Positions 25,116 through 32,945 of a stretch of 64,000 bases of DNA are shown here, piece after piece. How positions within the stretch are numbered: the first letter of the stretch is position 1; each line of letters begins with the position of its first letter. The notes under the pieces are model-generated. The model was not told the origin of the DNA. It saw only the letters and a program-made list of their open reading frames with translations, and ran no database searches. The stretch is taken from the NCBI GenBank assembly GCA_016699305.1, contig CP064970.1, positions 1,922,001 through 1,986,000 of the forward strand, in the 5' to 3' direction. The translations under genes were made by a program, and so were the position numbers. This DNA is from Alphaproteobacteria bacterium (GTDB lineage Bacteria > Pseudomonadota > Alphaproteobacteria > GCA-016699305).

Positions 25116-25270
25116 TAGACGGCGGATTTTGCTGAAGATTATTTAGGGTTGCTCCACACTCAACCATTGTGTTAATCACTTCGTGGGGGCCCTCATAGTT
25201 CGATATCATCCCATTTGGGAGGCACCATCATGGTTCATCCAGCTTGGGTGCGGCCTTTCGCAGCCGAGCG
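25116..25270. repeat. Islet repeat, copy 3 (155 bp)
   Basis: Direct repeat of copy 2, same orientation and exactly the same length, differing at about seven positions. It fills most of the 364-base gene-free stretch between the glycosylasparaginase and rnd; the remaining 24950-25115 shows only AT-rich sequence with no recognisable feature. The rnd start is 44 bases beyond its right end. Confidence 0.92.
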
Positions 25271-25313
25271 GCTGTCGATAGGTGCCCCAGCATAGCAGCG
25301 GGGCATCTTCATC

Positions 25314-25952
25314 ATGAAAGTCACATTACACGAAGGCGATTTGCCCGATGGGTTGGACCTTGGCTCGTGCGTGGCCATGGATACCGAGTCCATGGGCCTG
25401 AAGCCCAAACGTGATCGGTTGTGCTTGGTACAGCTTTCATCGGGCGATGGCACGGCGCATTTGGTGCGATTCAAACCCGGTCCGCAGCCTTATGACGCGC
25501 CCAATCTGCGCCGTCTGCTGAAGGACCCCAATGTTACCAAGATGTTTCACTTTGCCCGCGCGGACCTGAACGCCATGCGGCAGTCGTTGGGCGTTCTGGC
25601 TGCCCCTATTTATTGCACGAAGATCGCCTCGGTATTGGCGCGCACCTTTACGGATCGCCATGGTCTGCGCGACCTGTGCCGCGATTTGTTGGGTATCGAT
25701 ATTTCCAAGGAGCAGCAAACCTCCGATTGGGGCAATCCCAATTTGTCGCAAGCGCAATTGACCTATGCGGCCGGAGATGTGATGCATCTGCATGCGTTAA
25801 AGCAGAAGTTGGACGATATCCTGACTCGTGAAGGTCGCTTGCCCCTGGCTCAGGCCTGTTTCACCTTCCTGCCCGTGCGTGTGGAATTAGATCTGAACGG
25901 CTGGGAAGATTCGGATATCTTCGCTTATCGTCCCACGCCGCGCAGGGATTGA
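25314..25952 (+). CDS. rnd: Ribonuclease D-like 3'-5' exonuclease
   Basis: 212 residues: a lone DEDDy exonuclease domain. Exo I is MDTESMGL (Asp23, Glu25), Exo II HFARADL, Exo III YAAGDVMHL with Tyr and Asp four residues apart. The HRDC domains of E. coli RNase D are absent, as in the short form common in alphaproteobacteria. It would trim tRNA and other structured RNA 3' ends. Composition returns to the chromosomal norm here, marking the end of the islet. Confidence 0.9.
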   Translation: MKVTLHEGDLPDGLDLGSCVAMDTESMGLKPKRDRLCLVQLSSGDGTAHLVRFKPGPQPYDAPNLRRLLKDPNVTKMFHFARADLNAMRQSLGVLAAPIYCTKIASVLARTFTDRHGLRDLCRDLLGIDISKEQQTSDWGNPNLSQAQLTYAAGDVMHLHALKQKLDDILTREGRLPLAQACFTFLPVRVELDLNGWEDSDIFAYRPTPRRD

Positions 25953-26094
25953 GACCGGCGGGCTTGTCAAAAGCCTACGGATCATGAACGCCAAAGGACA
26001 AATCCACCGTGAAGCTGGTGAATGTCGAGCATGATGCGGCGTTGGTCTGTGTAGCTTTTGTCCCGTTATGCATAGGGAATATCACACTTCTCAC

Positions 26095-26898
26095 TTAAAG
26101 ATGTCTGGCCTCGTGCCATGACCATCCTCGGCGCGTTCGGGTGATTTCGGCTAGGCCCAATTTGGACAGGCCATGCACATGAACCCCGGCGGGATCGTCG
26201 GCGAAGGTGGATTTCAGCAAATCCAGCAAAGAGGCGCGGTTGGCGGCGTTGGTGATTGATCCGGCGCAATCCATGACGATCAGGCCGCATAATTGCCGCC
26301 AGCGCATATGACGCGCCAGGGCCTTGACGGCGGCGGCGTTGACGGCGTTCAGGCCGCGCATGGATCCGGCATTCACATCCACCGCGACCAGCGCGGATGT
26401 CGGTTCGATCATCAGGCTGCCGCCTTCGGGCAGGGGCGCATAGGGGGTCGAGATTTCCCGCAAGGCGTTCTCAATCGCGGTTTCGTCTTCCTCGCTTGGG
26501 GATTCAAGAATGATCGCACCGGGATGATCCTCCAGGGCGCGTTCAAGGACGGTCAGAGCCGGTCGCGTTTCTTGCGCGTCATCCTCCGCGCGTAGAATTC
26601 GGGGCAGTTTCCCAGGCGCGGCCTCGGCCACCACACGCAGTTTCAGCGTGTCGCCTGCCGCCATATCGCCAGGGGTTGGGGCTAGCCAAGCCTGCCCAGC
26701 CGAACCTATATCCACAATGGCCGATTTGGCCATGAGCCGTTCGATACGTCCAAGGGTGACCATGCCATAAAGGGGCACGGCTTTTGCGGGGATGGCATAA
26801 ATATCGGTCACGCCGCCATCGCGCAGCGCGGCGGCGACATCCATTCCTTCATGGCTTAAGCGGGCAATGCGGATGATGGATGGGGCAGTGATGGACAT
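26095..26898 (-). CDS. RNase E/G-like protein lacking the S1 domain
   Basis: 267 residues. The catalytic platform of RNase E/G is recognisable: EPTSALVAVDVNAGS (first metal-binding Asp in DVN) and GLIVMDCAGSITNAANR (second Asp). The N-terminal region keeps VPLYGMVTLGRIERL but no S1 RNA-binding insert, and the zinc-link cysteines of RNase E are not seen. Length is about half that of RNase G. It follows maf by 6 bases in the infA-maf-RNase order often seen in alphaproteobacteria. yacG, which commonly comes next, is not present in the following 140 bases. Confidence 0.82.
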   Translation of the reverse strand: MSITAPSIIRIARLSHEGMDVAAALRDGGVTDIYAIPAKAVPLYGMVTLGRIERLMAKSAIVDIGSAGQAWLAPTPGDMAAGDTLKLRVVAEAAPGKLPRILRAEDDAQETRPALTVLERALEDHPGAIILESPSEEDETAIENALREISTPYAPLPEGGSLMIEPTSALVAVDVNAGSMRGLNAVNAAAVKALARHMRWRQLCGLIVMDCAGSITNAANRASLLDLLKSTFADDPAGVHVHGLSKLGLAEITRTRRGWSWHEARHL

Positions 26899-26904
26899 GT
26901 CCGG

Positions 26905-27477
26905 TTACATGACCGGATAGCCCGCGCCTTGCAACATCTGGCGCGTCTCGAACAAGGGCAGGCCGATGATGCCGCTGGCGCTGCCGCTGATAAAGCGCAC
27001 ATAGGCCTCGAAATGCCCTTGGATGGCATATCCGCCCGCCTTGCCCAAGCCTTCGCCGCAAGCGACATAGGCTTCGATCTCACGCTCGTCCAGACGCTTG
27101 AGGGCGACGATATTGGTGGCGACACGGCAGGCGGGAGCCTTGCCCGGTCGTGCCAGAACCACGGCGGTCATCAGGCGATGGCGGCGTCCCGACAGCAGAC
27201 GAAGACATTCGCGCACCATTTGGGGCGTGTCGGCCTTGGGCAGGATACGCCGTCCGCATGCTGCCATCGTATCGGCGGCTAAGACAAGATCATCGGGATG
27301 ACGTTGCGCGACCGCCTGCGCCTTGGCCAGAGCCAGACGGCGCACGGCTTGCAACGGCACTTCGTCAGGGAGTTCGCTTTCGTCGATATCGGCCGGGTCC
27401 ACGATATCTGGCCGCACACCGATCCTATCCAGCAATTCCAGGCGGCGCGGCGAACAGGATGCCAAAACCAGTTTCAT
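26905..27477 (-). CDS. maf: Maf-family nucleotide pyrophosphatase
   Basis: 190 residues from ATG 27477 (a TTG precedes directly). LASCSPRRLELLDRIG at the N-terminus is the substrate-binding SxSPRR signature; VLAADTMA carries the catalytic Asp, and GKAGGYAIQG with the SGSASGIIGLPL segment is typical. Maf proteins hydrolyse non-canonical or damaged nucleoside triphosphates; the AADTMA form, rather than ADTVV, leaves the subfamily open. It sits between infA (22 bases) and the RNase E/G-like gene (6 bases). Confidence 0.93.
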   Translation of the reverse strand: MKLVLASCSPRRLELLDRIGVRPDIVDPADIDESELPDEVPLQAVRRLALAKAQAVAQRHPDDLVLAADTMAACGRRILPKADTPQMVRECLRLLSGRRHRLMTAVVLARPGKAPACRVATNIVALKRLDEREIEAYVACGEGLGKAGGYAIQGHFEAYVRFISGSASGIIGLPLFETRQMLQGAGYPVM

Positions 27478-27499
27478 CAAGAGCCTATAGGGATAGCCG

Positions 27500-27718
27500 C
27501 TATTTGTGGCGGAACGTGATGCGGCCCTTGGTCAGGTCATAGGGCGTCATTTCCACATTCACCTTGTCGCCCACCAGGACGCGAATGCGGTTCTTGCGCA
27601 TCTTGCCCGATGTATGCGCCAGCACGTCATGCCCGTTGTCCAGTTTGACCCGGAACATGGCGTTGGGCAGCATCTCGGTCACGGTGCCGGGGAACTCGAT
27701 TAGATCTTCTTTACCCAT
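27500..27718 (-). CDS. infA: Translation initiation factor IF-1
   Basis: 72 residues from ATG 27718, the exact length of most IF-1 proteins (a GTG directly before is in frame). The S1/OB-fold is complete: KEDLIEFPGTVTEMLPNAMFRVKLDNGH, then AHTSGKMRKNRIRVLVGDKV and a C-terminal DLTKGRITFRHK. It binds the ribosomal A site during initiation. First gene of the infA-maf-RNase group. Confidence 0.98.
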   Translation of the reverse strand: MGKEDLIEFPGTVTEMLPNAMFRVKLDNGHDVLAHTSGKMRKNRIRVLVGDKVNVEMTPYDLTKGRITFRHK

Positions 27719-28044
27719 CACGACTCATTTGCATTTTAGGATACACGGTCCGCACATTGGCGCTTTCCTGCGATATGGTCAAGCCATACGGCCTTGGACT
27801 CTCAGTTATTTTTATGGGGCCGTTCGCTTCTGACGACTTCAATTGGAGCATATCGGTCGATAGAAATTCATATTTGATATATTCCATAATGTCTTAACCT
27901 AAGAAGCAAGTAGTCGCCCCATCTGGAAGACGACAAACTTGCTGCCGAACTCCACTCCAGCAAGATCGTCGGCTTTCTCCGATGAGGTCAAGAGCGTCCT
28001 GTTGGGACGCAAAACCGAGATGGAGGATTGAGGCCAGAGGCGCT
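27719..28044. other. Intergenic region between ilvE and infA
   Basis: 326 bases without a convincing gene. It must hold the infA promoter. A 6-bp hairpin GCGTCC/GGACGC at 27994-28010 lies 35 bases after the ilvE stop and may end that transcript, although the T-run behind it is poor. Short open stretches on the plus strand near 27935-28030 look faintly coding but have no start or length. Confidence 0.4.
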
Positions 28045-28923
28045 TTAAGCGGCTTTTGTTACCTCTGCGGTGTAATCCTCGATCAATTGTCGGGTGATGG
28101 CACCGGGCGTGAAGCTTAGATCGTCAATGCGGCCAACGGGCGTCAGTTCGGCGGCGGTGCCGGTGATGAACACTTCCTGCGCCTGGGCCAGGTCTTGCGG
28201 CCAGATGGCGCGTTCGACCACCGTGATGCCGCGCCGCCGCGCCAAGTCGATCACTGTGCGGCGGGTGATTCCGTCCAAGAAACAATCGGGCGTTGGCGTG
28301 TGCAATTCACCGTTCACGACCATGAAGAAATTGGCCCCCGTGCATTCGGCAATCTGACCACGGTAATCCAGCATCAGGGAGTCGTTGAATCCTTCGCGCT
28401 CGGCTTCGTGCTTGCTGATGGTGCAGATCATGTATAAGCCGGCGGCCTTGGCGGCGACAGGCGCCATATCGGGGGCCGGGCGTACCCAGCGGCTTGTTTT
28501 TAAGGAAATGCCTTTCTCGCGCGCCTCCAGGCCGAAATAGGTCGGCCAGACCCAGCTGGCGATCACCACATGAATCTTTGTCTGCTGCGCGGCAATGGCC
28601 ATCATCTCGCTGCCGCGCCAGGCGACGGGGCGCACATAGCCGTTTTCCACTTTCTGCGCGGCCACCACGGCGCGCGTGGCGGCGTCGAGCTGCTCGACCG
28701 AATAGGGAATCTCGAAGTCCATCAACCGGGCCGAGTCTCGTAGACGCTGGGAATGTTCGGTCAATTTAAACACGCGACCGTTATAGACGCGCTCGCCCTC
28801 GAACACGCAGCTCCCGTAATGCAGGCCGTGGCTCAGCACATGCAATCTTGCCTCGCGCCAAGGAACCATCTGGCCGTCATACCAGATCACGCCGTCACGA
28901 TCATCAAATGGAATCAAAGCCAT
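28045..28923 (-). CDS. ilvE: Branched-chain amino-acid aminotransferase
   Basis: 292 residues, a class IV PLP aminotransferase making or breaking Leu, Ile and Val. HGLHYGSCVFEGERVYNG, the PLP Lys in PVAAKAAGLYM (~157), EGFNDSLMLDYRGQIAECTGANFFMV, the DGITRRTVIDLAR block and EVFITGTAAELTPV are all present. Normal length. The ATG at 28923 begins MALIPFDDRDG. It is monocistronic by spacing: infA lies 326 bases downstream and the next upstream gene is divergent. Confidence 0.96.
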   Translation of the reverse strand: MALIPFDDRDGVIWYDGQMVPWREARLHVLSHGLHYGSCVFEGERVYNGRVFKLTEHSQRLRDSARLMDFEIPYSVEQLDAATRAVVAAQKVENGYVRPVAWRGSEMMAIAAQQTKIHVVIASWVWPTYFGLEAREKGISLKTSRWVRPAPDMAPVAAKAAGLYMICTISKHEAEREGFNDSLMLDYRGQIAECTGANFFMVVNGELHTPTPDCFLDGITRRTVIDLARRRGITVVERAIWPQDLAQAQEVFITGTAAELTPVGRIDDLSFTPGAITRQLIEDYTAEVTKAA

Positions 28924-29064
28924 AGCCTGCCTCTTGGGGTTCTTCGAGGATGTAAGCGTGGGTGGAGATTAACAGGAAAAAACTTCATCCGCCAATCCGT
29001 GCCTTCAGCCATCCTTAACCAAAACCGTGCTTGTTTCGATTCCACGATCTAGGAGATATCCGGC

Positions 29065-31080
29065 ATGAGCGAGGCGGAAGCCGGCGGCGTCGTGGTATTG
29101 AACCGCCTGTACGAGATTTTGCCCGGCTCCCCCTTGCCCGAATTGGACACTCCGGGGGCCAGCGCCTATGCCGCGCGACTGCGCGGCGATACCAGCGGGG
29201 CCTTGTTTGCCTTGCGCTGCACCAGCCACTTGTCTCCGCGCAGCGATCAGGCGGCGGCGATCAAATCCGTCAGCAATCCTGCGGTGATGCATCTATTGGA
29301 TGCCGGTGTGGTGGATTGGGCAGGTGGCGGGCGAAGTTTTGTCTTTATCTATGAACGACCCATTGGCAAGCGGCTGATCAACAGTCTTCAAGACAACATC
29401 GTCGTCCCGCGCGAGGAAGAGGCCAATCATCGCTATATTCAGCCTCTCGTCATCGCCCTGTCTGAATTGACGCGTGCGGGCATCACGCATGGCGGATTAA
29501 GGCCGACCAATCTGTTTTGCCAAGAGGGTGGCACAGTGATGCTGGGTGATTGTCTGGTGGCTCCGCCCAGCCTTGGACAACCGGCCATGTTTGAAACCGT
29601 CGAGCGCGGCATGGTGCATCCGGCCTCGGCGCGTGGCATTGGCACACCGACGGATGATTTATTCGCCTTGGGCGTGACGTTGCTATTCCTGCTACTGGGA
29701 CGCAATCCTTTGGGCAATATGGATGACGAGACATTCTTGCGCAAACGCATCGAACAGGGGTCTTTTGCGACGCTGATTAGCGGTCACCGCTTTGCACCTG
29801 CGCATCACGAATTGCTGCATGGCCTGTTGGTCGATGACCCGCGCGCGCGTTGGAACACGGATATTTTGTTAGCATGGACATCTGGACGGAGAATGACTTC
29901 CGTTCAGGCTGACCCCCCACGGCGTAGCACGCGCGCCTTGCAATTCGACGGACGTGAATATTGGCAATTGCGGCCATTGGCTTTGGCTATGAGCCAGCAT
30001 GTCGCTGAATCTGTGAAAATACTTAAAAAAGCCGAAATGGATCGCTGGCTACGTTTAAGCATCAACGATACCAGCCGAGCCGAGGATGTCGCCCAGGCTA
30101 TCGGTGAAGGGCACTCCAGCAAGCAGGGCAGCTCGGTGGATGAAACGATGGTCACCCGCGCATGCATTGCTCTCGATCCCACTGCACCCTTGCGTTACAA
30201 GGGTATCGCGGTGGCCCCAGTCGGTATCGGCGACATGCTGGCGGATGTGGTGGCTACTGGTGGTAGTGTGCAGATTCTTGCTGAACTCATTAGTCAGCAA
30301 TTCCCCGTATTTTGGTTAAATCTGCAGGTCGATAGCAAGCTTAAAGGCGATCTATTGAGCCTGATTCAAGTGCTGGACAGAATGGGCAGCGTTATCGATC
30401 AGAGTGGATACGGCATGGGTGTCGAGAGGGTGTTGTACGAACTAAATCCTAATTTGCCGTGCCAAAGTCCGATGATCCGCCATGCCTATGCGATCAATAT
30501 GACCTCATTGCTGACAAGTATGGAACAACTTGCCCATGACACTTCCCAGCATGGTCGTGAACCGATGGACCGTCATCTTGCTGCATTCATCGCTGTGCAT
30601 GAGCGACGTGTTTCAGATGCGCATTACCGTGTTCTCGGTCATTCGGAAGGATCCAGTCACCGGCGTTCAATCTCGGTACTAAGTATCTATGCCCAAGCAC
30701 AATATTTTCATGGCCCTAATGCGTTGCCGAATTTATCGCGGTGGTGTTTGAAGTGCTGTCAGCCGGCGATTGATCGTATTCATCACCATCCGACGCGTGA
30801 ACGTTTGCGACGGCAGGCCATTGTCGTGGCAGAAAAAGGGCAATTGGGCGCGCTCTTACAGGCCCTGGACAATGACGCGGAAGAAGGGCGTGATCTTCAG
30901 GGCTTCGCAATGGCGCAAAAGATATTCACCCAGACTAAGCAGGCTATTGCCGATATTGATGATCTACTGAAGAATCCGCGATTGATTGTCGAGCGTGTCG
31001 GGCGACCGGTCGCGACCTTCGTATGCGTTATTCTGGCGCTGCTGATTTCGACTTTCGTGTTGGTGGGGGCGTTCCTATGA
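29065..31080 (+). CDS. Membrane-anchored protein-kinase-like protein, probably a pseudokinase
   Basis: 671 residues. Residues ~15-280 resemble a serine/threonine kinase C-lobe: ITHGGLRPTNLF corresponds to the HRDxKxxN loop but has H142-G143-G144, losing the catalytic Asp. MLGDC (~159-163) replaces DFG, and DDLFALGVTLLFLLLGRNPLG matches the helix-F/G region. The VAIK lysine is Arg in LFALRC. Catalysis is therefore unlikely. Residues ~300-640 are a large helical region of unknown fold, and the last ~25 residues are one membrane helix, so the rest faces the cytoplasm. Two small genes follow at 13- and 54-base spacing and probably belong to the same operon. Confidence 0.75.
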   Translation: MSEAEAGGVVVLNRLYEILPGSPLPELDTPGASAYAARLRGDTSGALFALRCTSHLSPRSDQAAAIKSVSNPAVMHLLDAGVVDWAGGGRSFVFIYERPIGKRLINSLQDNIVVPREEEANHRYIQPLVIALSELTRAGITHGGLRPTNLFCQEGGTVMLGDCLVAPPSLGQPAMFETVERGMVHPASARGIGTPTDDLFALGVTLLFLLLGRNPLGNMDDETFLRKRIEQGSFATLISGHRFAPAHHELLHGLLVDDPRARWNTDILLAWTSGRRMTSVQADPPRRSTRALQFDGREYWQLRPLALAMSQHVAESVKILKKAEMDRWLRLSINDTSRAEDVAQAIGEGHSSKQGSSVDETMVTRACIALDPTAPLRYKGIAVAPVGIGDMLADVVATGGSVQILAELISQQFPVFWLNLQVDSKLKGDLLSLIQVLDRMGSVIDQSGYGMGVERVLYELNPNLPCQSPMIRHAYAINMTSLLTSMEQLAHDTSQHGREPMDRHLAAFIAVHERRVSDAHYRVLGHSEGSSHRRSISVLSIYAQAQYFHGPNALPNLSRWCLKCCQPAIDRIHHHPTRERLRRQAIVVAEKGQLGALLQALDNDAEEGRDLQGFAMAQKIFTQTKQAIADIDDLLKNPRLIVERVGRPVATFVCVILALLISTFVLVGAFL

Positions 31081-31093
31081 TGCGGGAGGCTGG

Positions 31094-31594
31094 ATGATGG
31101 GAAAGAAAGATACACCCAAGAAATCCAGTGCGCGCACCGGCCGATCCGGCAAGGGCATGGCGGGATTTTCGTTGTTGGCGATCCTGGGTCTGTCTGTCGC
31201 GCTGTTCCCGCCCGTCAGCATGTTCGCCATGAGCCTTATTCCTGGAGCTTGCGCCTTGTTGGCTTCACGTAAAATGGGGCGCGGCTTGCCTTTTTCCGTC
31301 ATGGTGATGTCGTTAGCTGGGAGCCTACCTGTTGTGGCGATGATGATTCATAAGGATACCTCCTGGTCCGCTGTGATGGCCGCTCTGGGTAAACCTTATC
31401 CATGGGTGTGCGTCTTCGGCGCTGCCGCTCTGGCGTGGTTCATTCACGGATTTCTTCCCTTGATGGTGGCCTCGCTATCCGCTCAGCATTACCAGATGCG
31501 GCGTGCCAGCATGAGGAAGTGCCTAGAGAATCTTAAGGAAGAATGGGGAGCTGACGTGGAGGGCAATGAGGAGGAAGAGAAAAAGGAAGCATAA
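31094..31594 (+). CDS. Small integral membrane protein of unknown function
   Basis: 166 residues. A basic N-terminus (KKDTPKKSSARTGRSGKG) is followed by about four membrane helices (SLLAILGLSVALFPPV, FAMSLIPGACALL, FSVMVMSLAGSLPVVAMMI, VCVFGAAALAWFIHGFLPLMVASL) and a cytoplasmic tail ending in EEEEKKEA. GGGAGG precedes twin ATGs at 31094 and 31097. I do not recognise the family. It begins 13 bases after the pseudokinase stop, so the two are likely partners in the inner membrane. Confidence 0.7.
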   Translation: MMGKKDTPKKSSARTGRSGKGMAGFSLLAILGLSVALFPPVSMFAMSLIPGACALLASRKMGRGLPFSVMVMSLAGSLPVVAMMIHKDTSWSAVMAALGKPYPWVCVFGAAALAWFIHGFLPLMVASLSAQHYQMRRASMRKCLENLKEEWGADVEGNEEEEKKEA

Positions 31595-31648
31595 ACGTGG
31601 AATTAATGATTGTGGCTCTAGGATGCGCTAGGGAGAGGTGGAAACACG

Positions 31649-32056
31649 ATGCCATATGTCATACGCGACAGTGCAGGAAGCATCACTAAGATCACAGCGC
31701 GGCAATTCCCCGGTTGTGATGTGCTGGCTCCTGACAGTGATGAGTTAGTCACTTTCCTGAAGTCGAAGGGAATAGAGACTAATTCCGTTTTGACCGCCAT
31801 TGCCGAGCTGCGGCGAACTGATAATGAAATGTCGCGCGCGGTGGAGGATGTCATTACCGCTTTACTCAAACGCAATGTGCTGAAGATGTCGGATTTGCCG
31901 AAAGCGGTACAGGATCGCATTGCTTTGCGTGTTCGGTTGCGTTTGCAAATTCAAGAGGCTTATGACAGAGCTTCTGTCCAGCGTCGCATTTGCGTCAGTA
32001 TCGGAGATGATCTGCCGAGCAAAGATGATGTTCCCCGCGCTTCCTCATCGGAATAG
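31649..32056 (+). CDS. Protein of the 'tryptophan synthase subunit beta-like' unknown family
   Basis: 135 residues, soluble. Opens MPYVIRDSAGSITKITARQFPG, then a helical core ELRRTDNEMSRAVEDVITALLKRNVLKMSDLPKAVQDR. Small proteins with this PYVxRDxxG start and ELRxTDxEMxRxxED core are commonly given the misleading name above; there is no PLP site or real similarity to TrpB, so an enzyme role is not supported. It is third in the pseudokinase group (54-base gap). Function unknown. Confidence 0.65.
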   Translation: MPYVIRDSAGSITKITARQFPGCDVLAPDSDELVTFLKSKGIETNSVLTAIAELRRTDNEMSRAVEDVITALLKRNVLKMSDLPKAVQDRIALRVRLRLQIQEAYDRASVQRRICVSIGDDLPSKDDVPRASSSE

Positions 32057-32151
32057 AAACCCTGCATAGGGGCTTCCTCAATTGATTGTTAAGAAGTAGC
32101 TGCGATTACGGTAAGATCGGGTGAGTCGATCTGACCGGAGGAAGCAATAAG

Positions 32152-32934
32152 ATGGCGCGTAAAATCCTAATCATGGGGCTGCCTGGCGCAGGCAAGACCA
32201 CCTTGGCTAAGGCCTTGGCGCCCTTACTGAATGCCGTGCATTTCAATGCGGATGAGGTCCGCCAGAACATCAACAAAGACCTGGGCTTTTCGGTTGAAGA
32301 TCGTCTTGAACAGGCGCGTCGTATGGGGTGGTTGTGCGACCGCGTGGTGGAGTCAGGTGGCTGGGCGATTGCGGATTTTGTCTGTCCAACTCAAGAAGCG
32401 CGCGCCGCTTTTGGCGAGGCGGTCGTCATTTGGTTGGATCGCATTCAAGAAGGGCGCTTTGACGACACCAATCGTCTGTTTGAATCTCCCCAGGCATACG
32501 ACTTTCGCGTGACATCCGAGGGCACGCCGCATTACTGGGCCGATCAGATTATGCGCACACTGCGTCCGCATTTTGATCCGCAAGCCCCGACGGCGCTGTT
32601 TGTAGGGCGGTATCAGCCTTTCCATGACGGCCACAAGGCGTTGATCGAAGAAGGCATCCGCCGCGTTGGCCAAGCTTGCATCGCTATTCGCAACACGCAT
32701 GGCACGGACGCCAAGAATCCCTTTGGTTTCATGGAAGTGAAAACACGCATCGAATCGGCGCTGCGGCATTTGGAAGGCCGCTTCACTGTGGTGGCTATCC
32801 CCAATGTCACGAATATCTATTATGGCCGCGATGTGGGTTATTCGATTGAGGAGATTGTCCTACCGGATGGTTTGCAAGCGATTTCGGCCACCAATGTTCG
32901 GAAACAGATATTTGGCCGTGCGGTAAGTGGCTGA
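32152..32934 (+). CDS. APS kinase-like domain fused to a cytidylyltransferase-fold domain
   Basis: 260 residues. Residues 1-140 form an APS kinase-like P-loop kinase: Walker A GLPGAGKTT (9-17), then FNADEVRQNINKDLGFSVEDR, a close match to the DGDNVRxGLNxDLGFS substrate motif, and a WAIADFVCP strand. Residues ~146-260 form a nucleotidyltransferase domain with GRYQPFHDGH (His158, His161) and ISATNVRK as the ISSTxxR motif. This second domain is far shorter than ATP sulfurylase and closer to the NadM/cytidylyltransferase type. GGAGGAAG precedes the ATG. The sulfotransferase gene starts 11 bases downstream, so the product probably supplies PAPS; whether the second domain makes APS is unknown. Confidence 0.8.
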   Translation: MARKILIMGLPGAGKTTLAKALAPLLNAVHFNADEVRQNINKDLGFSVEDRLEQARRMGWLCDRVVESGGWAIADFVCPTQEARAAFGEAVVIWLDRIQEGRFDDTNRLFESPQAYDFRVTSEGTPHYWADQIMRTLRPHFDPQAPTALFVGRYQPFHDGHKALIEEGIRRVGQACIAIRNTHGTDAKNPFGFMEVKTRIESALRHLEGRFTVVAIPNVTNIYYGRDVGYSIEEIVLPDGLQAISATNVRKQIFGRAVSG

Positions 32935-32945
32935 ATCATTCGGGG

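Larger units (their letters stand above)
21568..25270. other. AT-rich genomic islet downstream of tRNA-Leu
   Basis: From the tRNA-Leu 3' end to just before rnd the base composition falls clearly below that of the flanks and codon use changes (many AAA, AAT, TTT). It carries a nitroreductase, a GIY-YIG protein, an unknown protein, a glycosylasparaginase, a truncated IS1-like gene and three copies of a repeat. The first 235 bases (21568-21802) hold no gene but contain a long inverted repeat (CCGAAAAAAC / GTTTTTTCGG, around 21594-21652), probably a terminator for the tRNA. No integrase was found, and no clear copy of the tRNA 3' end at the right border. Confidence 0.7.

Noticed and set aside
21568..25270. 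Prophage or integrative element with integrase
   Set aside because: No integrase, phage structural or conjugation gene is visible, and no duplicated tRNA 3' end was found at the right border.
27935..28030. Possible degraded gene on the plus strand (segments LEDDKLAAELHSSK and DEVKSVLLGRK in different frames)
   Set aside because: Too short, no start, and an unproven frameshift would be needed.
31649..32056. Tryptophan synthase beta subunit
   Set aside because: The family name is historical; the 135-residue protein lacks the PLP lysine and the fold length of TrpB.
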